A DNA stretch of 64,000 nt from Fictibacillus nanhaiensis. Lineage in GTDB: Bacteria > Bacillota > Bacilli > Bacillales > Fictibacillaceae. The position numbers were made by a program, and so were the translations under genes. This document shows positions 27,917 to 36,449 of the stretch, piece after piece. Within the stretch, counting starts at the first letter, position 1; every line of letters begins with the position of its first letter. A model generated the notes under the pieces. The model worked only from the letters and a program-made list of their open reading frames with translations. It did not search any database and was not told where the DNA came from. The stretch covers positions 1,577,627-1,641,626 of the forward strand of contig NZ_JAHVJO010000001.1 in the NCBI RefSeq assembly GCF_019801215.1, given 5' to 3'.

Positions 27917-28126
27917 TTGAAAGCTTATTTAATTCGATTATTGTTTGGTATTATGACGATGGTCATTGGTTATGGTGCCCTCTTTATGGTAGGGTGGCAC
28001 AAACATTCAAATGCCATTATGTTTTTATTCCCGATAAGTGTAGCTGGCAGCTGGGGTGCGTGGTATTTTTATAAAACAATTATGGTAACAAAGAGAAAAA
28101 AGGAAAAGAGGAACGCAAAAACTTGA
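27917..28126 (+). CDS. Small membrane protein, 69 aa
   Basis: The preferred start is TTG 27917, nine bases after AGGAG; a GTG at 27908 lies inside the ribosome site. Two hydrophobic segments (LIRLLFGIMTMVIGYGALFMV and IMFLFPISVAGSWGAWYFY) are followed by a very basic tail (MVTKRKKEKRNAK), which should face the cytosol. No family was recognised. A perfect terminator follows, so it is a monocistronic gene with flank-like composition. Confidence 0.7.
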   Translation: MKAYLIRLLFGIMTMVIGYGALFMVGWHKHSNAIMFLFPISVAGSWGAWYFYKTIMVTKRKKEKRNAKT

Positions 28127-28132
28127 TAAACA

Positions 28133-28170
28133 AAAAGAAGCGAAGATCCCCTAAGATCTTCGCTTCTTTT
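28133..28170 (+). terminator. Strong terminator, probably bidirectional
   Basis: Perfect 16-bp stem AAAAGAAGCGAAGATC / GATCTTCGCTTCTTTT (28133-28148 with 28155-28170), loop CCCTAA. It serves the small membrane protein gene and, on the other strand, the 47-aa gene. Confidence 0.9.
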
Positions 28171-28182
28171 AAATAACTTCTA

Positions 28183-28326
28183 TCATTTCGGATTCAACGA
28201 CGTCAGTTCGAATTCTGGCTGTTGCTTGTCTTGTTCGGTTATTGGCTTTTCAATGAGTACGTATCGTGGTACTGGCAGATCCAAAGGCTTTGCAGTTAGC
28301 TGTTCGTGGTTTGTGATTGTAAGCAT
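28183..28326 (-). CDS. Hypothetical 47-aa protein
   Basis: An ATG at 28326 with AAGGAGGG seven bases upstream opens a 47-codon frame ending in TGA at 28183. The protein begins MLTITNHEQL, has a proline-rich core (LDLPVPRYVLIEKP) and an acidic/polar tail. The excellent ribosome site and the terminator just downstream make it a real gene despite its size. No family recognised. Confidence 0.65.
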   Translation of the reverse strand: MLTITNHEQLTAKPLDLPVPRYVLIEKPITEQDKQQPEFELTSLNPK

Positions 28327-28511
28327 AACTCATCCCTCCTTACCAGGTTTTAATCTCTATTTACCCAAAATGTTATCGCAAGAAACTTTTTCCGACAAAA
28401 ATAGTGCAACAGTCCTCATGATTTGTCAGCAACGTGACTATAGGAGTAGAATACATACTAGGAAAACGGTAAGGCTTTTGTCTACCCCATTTATGAAGGG
28501 AATGCATACAT

Positions 28512-29498
28512 ATGAGATTTGGTGTAATCGGAACGAACTGGATAACAGAAAGCTTTATTGCAGCGGCTAGTGCTGTCGAGAGTTTTACATTATCAGCAGT
28601 TTATTCACGTACAGAGGAAAAGGCGAAGGAATTTGCAGAAAAAAACGGTGCTGAATATACGTTTACGGATCTTGAGGAAATGGCTGCGAGCTCCGCAATT
28701 GATGCGGTCTATATCGCAAGCCCAAACTCGTTTCATGCGGAGCAAGCAATAACGTTCATGAATCATGGCAAGCACGTGATCTGTGAGAAGCCGGTTGCGT
28801 CGAATGCACACGAACTCGAGCAAATGATCCAAACGGCAAAAGAAAACAACGTTCTTTTAATGGAAGCGATGCGCTCAACTGTGACACCAAATTTTAAGAG
28901 CGTAATGGACAACTTACATAAGATCGGACCCGTTCGCCGGTACTTTGCGAGCTCGTGTCAGTACTCTTCCCGCTACGACACATATAAAGAAGGAACGGTG
29001 CTCAACGCGTTTAATCCCACATTCTCCAATGGTTCTCTCATGGACATCGGCATCTATTGTCTGTACCCGATGGTCGTTCTTTTTGGAAGTCCTGATTCGG
29101 TAAAGGCAAACGGACTTCTATTAGATTCCGGAGTAGATGGTGAAGGCAGCATCCTCTTAAACTATGGAGACAAAGATGCGGTCGTGATGTATTCGAAGAT
29201 CTCAAACTCGTACGTCCCGTCTGAAATTCAAGGCGAGAACGGAAGCATCTTAATCGACCATATTCAAGACATGACGAAGGTGGAAATCCGGTATAAAGAT
29301 GGAACGACTGAAGATATTACGGTGAAGCAAGACAAGCCGAAGATGTATTATGAAGCGAAGGAATTTATTGAATTGATTGAGCGTGGTGAACTGGAGTCTA
29401 ACGTGAACTCACACGCCAACTCCCTTGCTGTTATGAAGATCATGGATGAAGCGAGAAAGCAGATGGGGTTAGTCTACCCAGCGGACAATCGTTCATAG
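28512..29498 (+). CDS. Gfo/Idh/MocA-family NAD(P)-dependent oxidoreductase
   Basis: 328 aa. The N-terminus FGVIGTNWITESFI is a Rossmann-fold nucleotide-binding start (GxGxxx variant, GTNW). The family motif EKPVASN occurs near residue 95, containing the catalytic lysine, and SLMDIGIYCLYP near 177 is the second conserved block of the fold. Members oxidise sugars, inositol or related alcohols; the substrate is unknown. It stands alone, with AAGGGAA upstream. No neighbour suggests a pathway. Confidence 0.88.
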   Translation: MRFGVIGTNWITESFIAAASAVESFTLSAVYSRTEEKAKEFAEKNGAEYTFTDLEEMAASSAIDAVYIASPNSFHAEQAITFMNHGKHVICEKPVASNAHELEQMIQTAKENNVLLMEAMRSTVTPNFKSVMDNLHKIGPVRRYFASSCQYSSRYDTYKEGTVLNAFNPTFSNGSLMDIGIYCLYPMVVLFGSPDSVKANGLLLDSGVDGEGSILLNYGDKDAVVMYSKISNSYVPSEIQGENGSILIDHIQDMTKVEIRYKDGTTEDITVKQDKPKMYYEAKEFIELIERGELESNVNSHANSLAVMKIMDEARKQMGLVYPADNRS

Positions 29499-29508
29499 AA
29501 TTAGCGTT

Positions 29509-29847
29509 TTATTTTCGAAGACCAACACCTAACGCTTTTTTCGTTTCTTTATCCAAATAAACAATAAGGGGTCCAAGATCTCCGTCGTTTGTTGTTTTAA
29601 ATGTAACTTTTAATGTTGGGAGATTTTCAATGTTAACCCATTTGTTTTCATGGTTTTCCACTTCAACGGTTTCCGTCGAGATAAACTCTTCCACTTGGGC
29701 ATCTTCCCAGTCCTTGATGCTTTGTTGAGAAGAAGCATCCAAATAATTATAAGCTCGTTTTATATCATTAGAATATGGTGAATCAGAACTGCATGATACT
29801 AATAAAACAGTAGCCCACAAGGTAATCATAATTTGTATTCGTTTCAT
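29509..29847 (-). CDS. Small predicted lipoprotein, 112 aa
   Basis: The N-terminus MKRIQIMITLWATVLLVSCSSDS is a lipoprotein signal with lipobox LVSC, so the mature protein should be anchored to the outer face of the membrane at Cys19. The remaining ~90 residues are hydrophilic with a beta-rich C-terminal part (VTFKTTNDGDLGPLIVYLDKETKKALG). No family recognised. It ends 10 bp from the stop of the oppositely oriented oxidoreductase gene. Confidence 0.75.
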   Translation of the reverse strand: MKRIQIMITLWATVLLVSCSSDSPYSNDIKRAYNYLDASSQQSIKDWEDAQVEEFISTETVEVENHENKWVNIENLPTLKVTFKTTNDGDLGPLIVYLDKETKKALGVGLRK

Positions 29848-29930
29848 TTGAGACCCCTTTGATACTTATCGATCTTTTAGAGGCTATGCTCTAAAAGATA
29901 TTTGCTAATGGTCTTTTCTTTTTCTTCATT

Positions 29931-30012
29931 GACCAGTTGTTTGGAGTGCAAGGTGCGAGACTACGGCTAGGATTAGTGGGACAGTCGGAAAAGCGAAAGC
30001 GGCGGAAATCAA
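29931..30012. repeat. Degenerate copy of a Bacillaceae interspersed repeat
   Basis: Shares its ends with the copy at 30066-30206 (GACCAGTTG...GAGTGCAAGGTGCGAGACT and GCGGAAATCAAC) but lacks the inner hairpin. Confidence 0.7.
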
Positions 30013-30065
30013 CTACTCTCAAAGACTCTTTTCTATAGATAGTTGCAAACGTTCGTTATTCTCTT

Positions 30066-30206
30066 CATTGACCAGTTGATTAGAGTGCAAGGTGCGAGAC
30101 TCCTGCGGGATCAGCGGGACAGGTGAGACTCCTAATGGTGCTTGCACCAAGGAGGCTCACCGTACGCCCCGCGGAAAGCGAGCATCCTGAAACGGAAATC
30201 AACTCT
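30066..30206. repeat. Full copy of a Bacillaceae interspersed palindromic repeat
   Basis: Contains the block GACTCCTGCGGGATCAGCGG and the nested palindrome GGTGAGACTCC...GGTGCTTGCACC...CTCACC (30122-30161), flanked by GTTGATT (30075) and AATCAAC (30203). I know very similar blocks as repeated non-coding elements in many Bacillus genomes. A scrap of the same sequence (GGAACGGAAAACAACT) lies near 52132-52148. Confidence 0.75.
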
Positions 30207-30249
30207 CAAAACATCAGATGATTCCTATCTAAGCGTTCTTATTTTTTGT

Positions 30250-30753
30250 CTAATACTCCATCGAATTTGCTGCCTTTACAAGATCCTTAATCGTAATTTC
30301 TTTTTCACTATCTGTAACGACGCTTATGCCATAGTACAAATCGTCTTTCTTCCAGCGGATGCTCTTCGCATTGGGAGTATCCGTTTCAATCACAACCTCT
30401 GTGCCGTCTTTTAGCTTTGTTGTCTTAAACGCCCCATCCCCAGAAAAGCTAGAGTTCTTATTCTGAAACGTCGTCACATGAAGCACGGTTGCTTCTCCAT
30501 CTCCATAAACAAACTCCGTATGAACAATATCCCCTTTTGGATCTCCAGGTAGATCTCCCGCATACATCAACTCAACATTCTTCGGTTCAAATGGAAGTTC
30601 CTCAGGTGCCGCTAAACGTTCCTGCACCGTTTCCGGCAATTGTTCGGCCACCTTTTTCACTTCTGGATAGTCTTCTTTCAATTGTTCAACGACACCGTTT
30701 CCACTGCACGCCGTTAAGAAAACCAGGAACGCTGCTGCTATGATCTTTTTCAT
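30250..30753 (-). CDS. Lipoprotein with DUF4367-like C-terminus
   Basis: 167 aa from ATG 30753, which follows GGGGGGAT; earlier in-frame starts have no ribosome site. The signal MKKIIAAAFLVFLTACSGNG has lipobox LTAC, so the protein is exported and lipid-anchored. The C-terminal half (TEVVIETDTPNAKSIRWKKDDLYYGISV...IKDLVKAANSM) matches the W-x-(D/E)-x-x-YxI...LxxxANSM pattern of DUF4367 domains found in anti-sigma-like and sporulation lipoproteins. No partner sigma factor is next to it. Function unknown. Confidence 0.8.
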   Translation of the reverse strand: MKKIIAAAFLVFLTACSGNGVVEQLKEDYPEVKKVAEQLPETVQERLAAPEELPFEPKNVELMYAGDLPGDPKGDIVHTEFVYGDGEATVLHVTTFQNKNSSFSGDGAFKTTKLKDGTEVVIETDTPNAKSIRWKKDDLYYGISVVTDSEKEITIKDLVKAANSMEY

Positions 30754-30816
30754 CTTTATCCCCCCTGTCTTCCCTATATTCAATAAAATGGCATTAAATA
30801 CCTGTAACATGGATAA

Positions 30817-30851
30817 AAAAAACGCCAGGAATCCTCATGTTCCTAACGTTT
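30817..30851 (-). terminator. Terminator of the pel operon
   Basis: Hairpin AAACGxxAGGAA / TTCCTxxCGTTT (30820-30851, one internal mismatch of two bases) followed by eight T on the minus strand, directly after the pelG stop. Confidence 0.8.
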
Positions 30852-30862
30852 CGTCTGTTTTC

Positions 30863-32314
30863 CTAAGCTATTCGGTTTAAGAGAATGGACAGCTTCGTCA
30901 TGGCGCCATCTTCCCTTTTATATTCTGTGTGGCAAAACGTATAATAGTCTATTTTTTCAACATAGGAGAACAGTCTGACAAAAGAGATAATCATACTGAT
31001 CAGGCTGCCGATAACGAATCCCATTCCATAATATGTTGGCCCGAATGGCAGAAGGACGAGTGAAAACAGCAAGACGCCCATAAAGAAGCTGTAAGCAGAC
31101 CAAGCGGCACCTTTTCGATCATCAAAATACAGAAGAAGGAGAATCATAACCAAGGTTAGACCGTTACAAAAGGCACCAATAATCGCATAGCGCAGAATGT
31201 GAACGAACAGATCGTTAGCAAGCACGATCGGAACAAGCAAGAACGTTAGTCCAATCAGTCCGGCAGAGAACAATCCTTGTGTTCGAAACAATCGTTCAAT
31301 CTCTTGTTTCAAGACGAGAATCATCTTGTCTTTCGCTTTATGGATCTGCTTTAAGTTTCCGCCTTTGTTCACGAACTCATAATACGTACGGTATCTCTCG
31401 TAAAATCTCGTTTCGACTGAGACGACGAAGAGCACATACGTCGGCAGGATCGATAAATACGCATAGAAGAGCGCTGAGTCATACTGCGGCATGAATAAAA
31501 AGAAACCGAATCGCTGCTCGCTTTCTCCTAACAGCCAGATAACGCCATTTCCTGTCCATAATCCAATATTGTATAGAGTTCCCGTAATAAACAAGGACGG
31601 ATAATAATCAAAGTAACGAAGGTATTCGAACTCCCCGCCTTCATCCGATGCTGGATATGTGGCGAATACCGCATGAGACAACCATAACAAAGTAACTGCA
31701 AATCCGAGCCAGAAGCATGCTAATAGAACGTGAGCCTGACTGTAGGCAATCGGCAGTGACACGTCAACATACAAACAGAGTGCAGTGCTGACTAACGTGA
31801 CGAAACCTCCCGCTAAAAACCCGAACGAGATGGCTGAATAATTTTTGGCGCCCGATAAAAACAAAAAGAGCACCCATATGGCATTGATGGAAATGAACAA
31901 CCCTAATACGAGCAGCTTGTAACTGATCGGTAATTCGGCGAGAAACGCAAACACAAGCCATAATAATACCGCGAGCGCCACCGTTGTTTTTAGCATGCCA
32001 AGAAATGCCGGCAGCACCTTCTCGGGTTTATCTTCGTACAAACAATCTGATACATACCGGGTGACGACAAGCTGCTGTAAGCCGAACAGAACTTGAGAAA
32101 AGATAAAGCAATACGTGACCGACAGCAAGAATAACTCTCTGTCCACTTTTGCGATTCCCACACGAGAGAACGCGAGCTGAAGAACCGTTATGGTGGTAAT
32201 AACGAGCAGCCACGGTCCAGCTGTGACGAACAGCGAGTACAGATAGGCTTTTATTCTTGAAGAATAGTAATCTTCTTTAAACAGTTTTTGTAATTGAAAG
32301 CCTATTCCTGCCAT
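30863..32314 (-). CDS. pelG: PelG, membrane transporter of Pel exopolysaccharide
   Basis: 483 aa, about 12 hydrophobic segments. The N-terminus MAGIGFQLQKLF...AYLYSLFVTAGPWLLVI is the conserved start of PelG, a MOP/Wzx-like flippase-type protein that moves Pel polymer across the membrane with the help of PelD and PelE. The ATG follows AAAGGACATGAG. It overlaps the end of pelF by 38 bp and is last in the operon, as in other Gram-positive pel clusters. Confidence 0.9.
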   Translation of the reverse strand: MAGIGFQLQKLFKEDYYSSRIKAYLYSLFVTAGPWLLVITTITVLQLAFSRVGIAKVDRELFLLSVTYCFIFSQVLFGLQQLVVTRYVSDCLYEDKPEKVLPAFLGMLKTTVALAVLLWLVFAFLAELPISYKLLVLGLFISINAIWVLFLFLSGAKNYSAISFGFLAGGFVTLVSTALCLYVDVSLPIAYSQAHVLLACFWLGFAVTLLWLSHAVFATYPASDEGGEFEYLRYFDYYPSLFITGTLYNIGLWTGNGVIWLLGESEQRFGFFLFMPQYDSALFYAYLSILPTYVLFVVSVETRFYERYRTYYEFVNKGGNLKQIHKAKDKMILVLKQEIERLFRTQGLFSAGLIGLTFLLVPIVLANDLFVHILRYAIIGAFCNGLTLVMILLLLYFDDRKGAAWSAYSFFMGVLLFSLVLLPFGPTYYGMGFVIGSLISMIISFVRLFSYVEKIDYYTFCHTEYKREDGAMTKLSILLNRIA

Positions 32315-33719
32315 ATCTCATGTCCTTTCGATATAATCGCTCATAGCTCTCGCTGACTTTTTCACTGGAATATAAGGTAACCGCTCTTCGTCTTCCCGTC
32401 TCCCCTAACTCGGGCAGCAGATCTCGGTTGTGGATACACCACGAGATCCGTTCCGCTAATGCTTCCGGGTTCACAGGCGGAACGACAAACCCGCACGAAC
32501 CGAAGACATCATCTTCACGGCCTTCAATCAATTCTCTGCAGCCTCCGACGTCTGTTACAATCCACGGTTTTCCATACGCCATCCCTTCCAACACGGCTAA
32601 TGGCTGTCCTTCTGAAATGCTCGAGAGCACACACACATCATACTTCCCTACATATTGGGTGATATCTACTAAACCTTTAAAATGAACAACAGACGATAAC
32701 CCTAATTCAGCGACTAGCTTCAAGCAGGCATCCGCATATTCCGGGTCTTCTTTATCTGGACCGAGTATTTCCCACTGAAATTTTTCTCCTTGGCTTTGAA
32801 GAATTTTAGCTGTGTAGATCATTGTCTTAATATCCTTAATCGGAACGACACGCACGATGCTTCCGATTGTAAACATCGTTTGGCTGGATTCCGTTGTAAC
32901 GGTTGTCTCTGGAATGGTGATACCGTTTGGAATAATGTTTGTCTTCTTGATCGGCGCACCAAGCTCGATCTGGTAGAGTCTATTATTCTCAAAAAGAGAT
33001 ACGATGTCCCGGGCAACGGTATACGCCTGTCGGGACAAGTGGTGGAAGAACTGAATCCATCTTTTTTTATACTCAAGGGGAACCCAGCCGGCACGCAAGA
33101 TTTCTTCTTCCCGTTCCCTTGAATAGATGCCATGCTCTGTAATCACAAACGGTTTATTTCGTTTCACAGAAAGATAGGCTCCTAGAAGACCTCCGTATCC
33201 GGTCGAAAAGCTATGGTAGAGGTCGACGTCACTTCCTGTGGATTGCTGAAGCAGCTGGATTACAGGTGTGTACATCGATTTGTACGTATACACATAGTCA
33301 AGAAATGACCCGCTCTGTTCTTCATACTGATAAGCGCGCTGAACAATTTCATAGAACTCGGGACTTTGAAAAAAACCCTTCAGATTCCCCATCCTCGTTT
33401 GGTCACCGATTAACAAAAGCGTATTCGGATCAACCGATTGAAACGTGAACCATTCAAATAAATGTTCAACTTCCTGCTTTGTTAGGTTGGGTTTTCGTTC
33501 AAAGCTGGAAGTTTCACTTACAGAGATGGGAAGGTTTTTCAGAAAATCAAAATTCCACGGCAGATCATACTCGATATCAGAGACGACTTTTTGCTCGCTC
33601 GTAATTGTATACATCCCAAATGAGAAACCATGAAGCTGTGAGGTTAGAAGATGTGCCCAACTGGATACACCGCCACTCACGAATGGATAGCTTCCTTCGG
33701 CAATTAAGCCTACCTTCAT
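32277..33719 (-). CDS. pelF: PelF, cytosolic family-4 glycosyltransferase for Pel
   Basis: 480 aa GT-B glycosyltransferase. The N-terminal block VGLIAEGSYPFVSGGVSSWAHLL is typical of PelF (glycine-rich acceptor loop). The C-terminal nucleotide-sugar site shows SSISEGQPLAVLEGMAYGKPWIVTDVGG, the EX7E motif of GT4 enzymes. PelF is thought to polymerise UDP-N-acetyl-hexosamines (GalNAc-rich) into Pel; the GalE-like gene nearby could supply the sugar donor. Start overlaps the previous gene by 4 bp (ATGA). Confidence 0.92.
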   Translation of the reverse strand: MKVGLIAEGSYPFVSGGVSSWAHLLTSQLHGFSFGMYTITSEQKVVSDIEYDLPWNFDFLKNLPISVSETSSFERKPNLTKQEVEHLFEWFTFQSVDPNTLLLIGDQTRMGNLKGFFQSPEFYEIVQRAYQYEEQSGSFLDYVYTYKSMYTPVIQLLQQSTGSDVDLYHSFSTGYGGLLGAYLSVKRNKPFVITEHGIYSREREEEILRAGWVPLEYKKRWIQFFHHLSRQAYTVARDIVSLFENNRLYQIELGAPIKKTNIIPNGITIPETTVTTESSQTMFTIGSIVRVVPIKDIKTMIYTAKILQSQGEKFQWEILGPDKEDPEYADACLKLVAELGLSSVVHFKGLVDITQYVGKYDVCVLSSISEGQPLAVLEGMAYGKPWIVTDVGGCRELIEGREDDVFGSCGFVVPPVNPEALAERISWCIHNRDLLPELGETGRRRAVTLYSSEKVSESYERLYRKDMRYGRNRLSITKTV

Positions 33720-35548
33720 CTTCCTTCCTCCTTCACGCTGATTTTCGCATCAGGTTTCGTTAACTTTAGTACATAATGATTTTCGCTCAATTGTAGTACT
33801 TCTCCAAAGTCATAGGACCCTGTTTGAATGGTTCTTCCATTCTCCGTATAGATCGTTAACATGGAAGGATTCGGTACGTTGTATCCATGAATCTCGATCT
33901 CATTCTTTGAATACGTAACACTCCATTCCCCTTTTTCGTACACTTCCATCCTTCTCTTCGCATCAAGCTGTTTAAGAGGAATGAAATAAGGATACGTTTC
34001 ATTCACGAACTGGTTCATCGTTTCAAACGTTTCTTTCAACTCTTTCCATGTAAGCTGATTCGAACGATTCTCATCAATGACATCATCCGGATGCACAAAG
34101 TGAGACATAACCCCAAAGTTTGCTACCGTATCCACAAGTTCATACTGGTCTTCTTTATTGAAGTGATAACCACTCGAAATCCGCGGAAAATGATAAAGCT
34201 GTTTATATTCTTGATCATAGCCAAACTCTTGCACATATGTGCCTTTTTCTGGTGAACCTGTATATAGGCTCGCGATCACCTCTAGCTCTGGAAAGCTTTT
34301 AACTAAAGCCTCTTTTCCTGTCTCGTTCAACACATTGGAAGGAGGCACGTACGTCTTAATCGTCTCGTTCGGATAAAGCTCATCGGTAACCTTTTTCATC
34401 TCTTGAAGAGAGGCTTCCATTTCGCTTCGGTCCTTCCACGGACGATAACCAAGGTCTTTATCTGCCGGCTCATCATTCGTTACAAGGGATTGGTGGTTGT
34501 AGCCATGAAGACTGAGTTCTCCGCCTTCTTGAAGCAGCTTCCTTCCACTTTCAAGTAAATATTTCTTGTTTCTTCTTAAGAGCTCGTTTTTTGTGAGTGC
34601 TGGATCATCAGAATAGGAACCAATTATGGCCCCTGTGTATAGCAGGTCATATTGGTCAGCCACCTTTTTCATGTCATCCCACCATACATCCTGAAAGAAG
34701 TCAGAGTACAGCATGCCATATTCCTTATTGATTTTATCAACTTCACCTTGCAGGATGGGAGCAGGGAAATCATCAATGTACATCACTTTTCCGCCAAACT
34801 GATGGGTAGCAAGAAACGGAAAGAAAAAAGGAAAGGACTGAACGACAAGTCCTCTTGTCACTTTTTCATGATTGCCTGTGCCGTTCCAAACGATAACTTG
34901 GCCTTTTCCCCAAGAGTGCTTCCACAACAAAGGGTTATTATCTGCGAATAGATAGGTCGAGGTATTTTCAGCAAGATCCACATCGAGCATGCTATTTGTA
35001 ATAAGAGAGGAAGAAGCATCGAGATCGGGATAACCAGGAAAAAACGACTCAGTGAACGTAATCCCGTTTACGGTATCAAAAAAACCTCTTTTCTGTTTAA
35101 TACCTAGAAGTTCATTCCACTCTTGATTAAAAAAACGGGTGGTGAACATGACATTGCCCCCACCTTGAACATAGGCGTTTACGTCTTTCAGTGACCATTC
35201 ACTCGATCCCTCTCCCGAGAAAATGACGATGTGATACGGAGAAGGTTGCAGCTTGTTCATCTTGTTGGTATTTATCTTCTCGTATGGAATTTTGGCGTTG
35301 TCCAACGCTTCTACTATATTGTTTATGACCATTTTCCCTATCGTGTCTTCTGCATCAACCAGATAGACTTTAAAGCTTGATTGTTTCTTAGGAACTAAAG
35401 AGGTCATGCTCTCTGTGATTACCGTCGTATTCTCAGCTCGAACAGGAAGATCAATATACAGCCTGTCCATGTTCATATAGAAAACAACGGCAAGCATCAC
35501 AAGAACACCGATGATTGGAAAAAGAATGATTTTATAACTGTTAAACAT
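33716..35548 (-). CDS. pelA: PelA-type deacetylase (DUF2194), Gram-positive PelA-DA
   Basis: 610 aa from ATG 35548. One N-terminal transmembrane helix (IILFPIIGVLVMLAVVFYM) anchors an extracellular enzyme. Residues ~80-240 form a ThuA/glutamine-amidotransferase-like region (IVIFSGEGSSEWS). The deacetylase part has YIDDFPAP near 260 (catalytic Asp pair) and LSLHGYNHQSL near 365 (HxxxH zinc ligands), as in polysaccharide deacetylases. In Pseudomonas PelA the same polypeptide also has a hydrolase domain; here that activity appears as a separate GH114 protein at 37845. The family label DUF2194 is my recollection of this group. It partly deacetylates Pel. Confidence 0.82.
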   Translation of the reverse strand: MFNSYKIILFPIIGVLVMLAVVFYMNMDRLYIDLPVRAENTTVITESMTSLVPKKQSSFKVYLVDAEDTIGKMVINNIVEALDNAKIPYEKINTNKMNKLQPSPYHIVIFSGEGSSEWSLKDVNAYVQGGGNVMFTTRFFNQEWNELLGIKQKRGFFDTVNGITFTESFFPGYPDLDASSSLITNSMLDVDLAENTSTYLFADNNPLLWKHSWGKGQVIVWNGTGNHEKVTRGLVVQSFPFFFPFLATHQFGGKVMYIDDFPAPILQGEVDKINKEYGMLYSDFFQDVWWDDMKKVADQYDLLYTGAIIGSYSDDPALTKNELLRRNKKYLLESGRKLLQEGGELSLHGYNHQSLVTNDEPADKDLGYRPWKDRSEMEASLQEMKKVTDELYPNETIKTYVPPSNVLNETGKEALVKSFPELEVIASLYTGSPEKGTYVQEFGYDQEYKQLYHFPRISSGYHFNKEDQYELVDTVANFGVMSHFVHPDDVIDENRSNQLTWKELKETFETMNQFVNETYPYFIPLKQLDAKRRMEVYEKGEWSVTYSKNEIEIHGYNVPNPSMLTIYTENGRTIQTGSYDFGEVLQLSENHYVLKLTKPDAKISVKEEGR

Positions 35549-36449
35549 CACTACCACCACTTAGTTGTTGAAGAATTCTTTGTTCATTTATACTCATAGA
35601 CGAAAAGTCAGGATGTTTCTGAAGAGCTGTAACCATTTTAAAGACCATGTGCCACTTTTTATTGGAGTAATACGTCTGCAGAAGTCCCCAATATCCAAAA
35701 TGATAGTGAGGATGTGTTTGGCACAAACGCTCAAAAATCGCTTCTGCTTTTTTAACATTTCTCGAGATATAATAGCTGCCTACCATATATTGAATCTTAG
35801 GATGCGACGAAAACGTATCGGCCGCTTCATGTAAATAGAATTGATACTCATCCAAAACCGGTTGAGCGAGATTTTTCGGATAAAGCTCATTCTTGATATA
35901 CACTTCGTAAAAGTTTAATAGGGAGATGTAGGATTCACTGTCTGTGTAAGTCAGTTCCTGTTTTAAGGTTTGTAGCTTATCTTTCATCTGATCATATGCG
36001 GCGTTCAGCGTCGTGGCAGCATAATACACGGTATCACTATCTTTCATGCTCATTACGTCTTTGATCACCTTGCCTGTAAACAAAGCAGGATTGGAGGATA
36101 ACTCTAAGATCATCTGCTTCATGTAGTAATGGTCATTCATTTTCAGCGCATCTGTAATCGAGAGCATGTCAGACTCCACCTTCAGCTTTTCCCTTACATG
36201 CTCATAATTGTAGACACGGCGTGAAATGTAGTCGCTGTATTCTTCGTTCGTGTTGCTCATAGGGTCTCTTGCATGATAGATCATGAGCAGCATACCTAGA
36301 AACAAGCCGATAAACGGCAAAATCAAGGATACAACAACAAACCACGTTCGTAATTCTTTCGGAAATTTCTTGTTTCCGTACATACTGAGAAAGGCAATCA
36401 AAAATACGATCAAATAATACAAATAGAAAGAGAAGATGATCAGTTCCAT
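35541..36449 (-). CDS. pelE: PelE-like membrane protein with TPR-type repeats
   Basis: 302 aa. Two N-terminal transmembrane helices (IIFSFYLYYLIVFLIAFLSMYG and WFVVVSLILPFIGLFLGMLLMIY) are followed by a helical cytosolic part with TPR-like repeats (MVGSYYISRNVKKAEAIFERL, HYHFGYWGLLQTYYSNKKW). This is the layout of PelE, which joins PelD and PelG in the membrane synthase. The call leans on order in the operon (D-E-A-F-G). It overlaps both neighbours by about 10 bp. Confidence 0.82.
   Translation of the reverse strand: MELIIFSFYLYYLIVFLIAFLSMYGNKKFPKELRTWFVVVSLILPFIGLFLGMLLMIYHARDPMSNTNEEYSDYISRRVYNYEHVREKLKVESDMLSITDALKMNDHYYMKQMILELSSNPALFTGKVIKDVMSMKDSDTVYYAATTLNAAYDQMKDKLQTLKQELTYTDSESYISLLNFYEVYIKNELYPKNLAQPVLDEYQFYLHEAADTFSSHPKIQYMVGSYYISRNVKKAEAIFERLCQTHPHYHFGYWGLLQTYYSNKKWHMVFKMVTALQKHPDFSSMSINEQRILQQLSGGSDV

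Noticed and set aside
27763..28074. A 103-codon plus-strand frame overlapping the small membrane protein gene
   Set aside because: It lacks a ribosome site and its sequence is cysteine- and tryptophan-rich without pattern; the overlapping frame from 27917 has AGGAG, two clean membrane helices and a terminator.
29931..30206. Possible small structured RNA or T-box in the hairpin-rich gap
   Set aside because: The sequence matches a repeated Bacillaceae element found at several places and has no T-box or riboswitch core.
32428..33633. Several plus-strand frames opposite pelF
   Set aside because: They are shadows of the strongly supported pelF glycosyltransferase frame, without ribosome sites.
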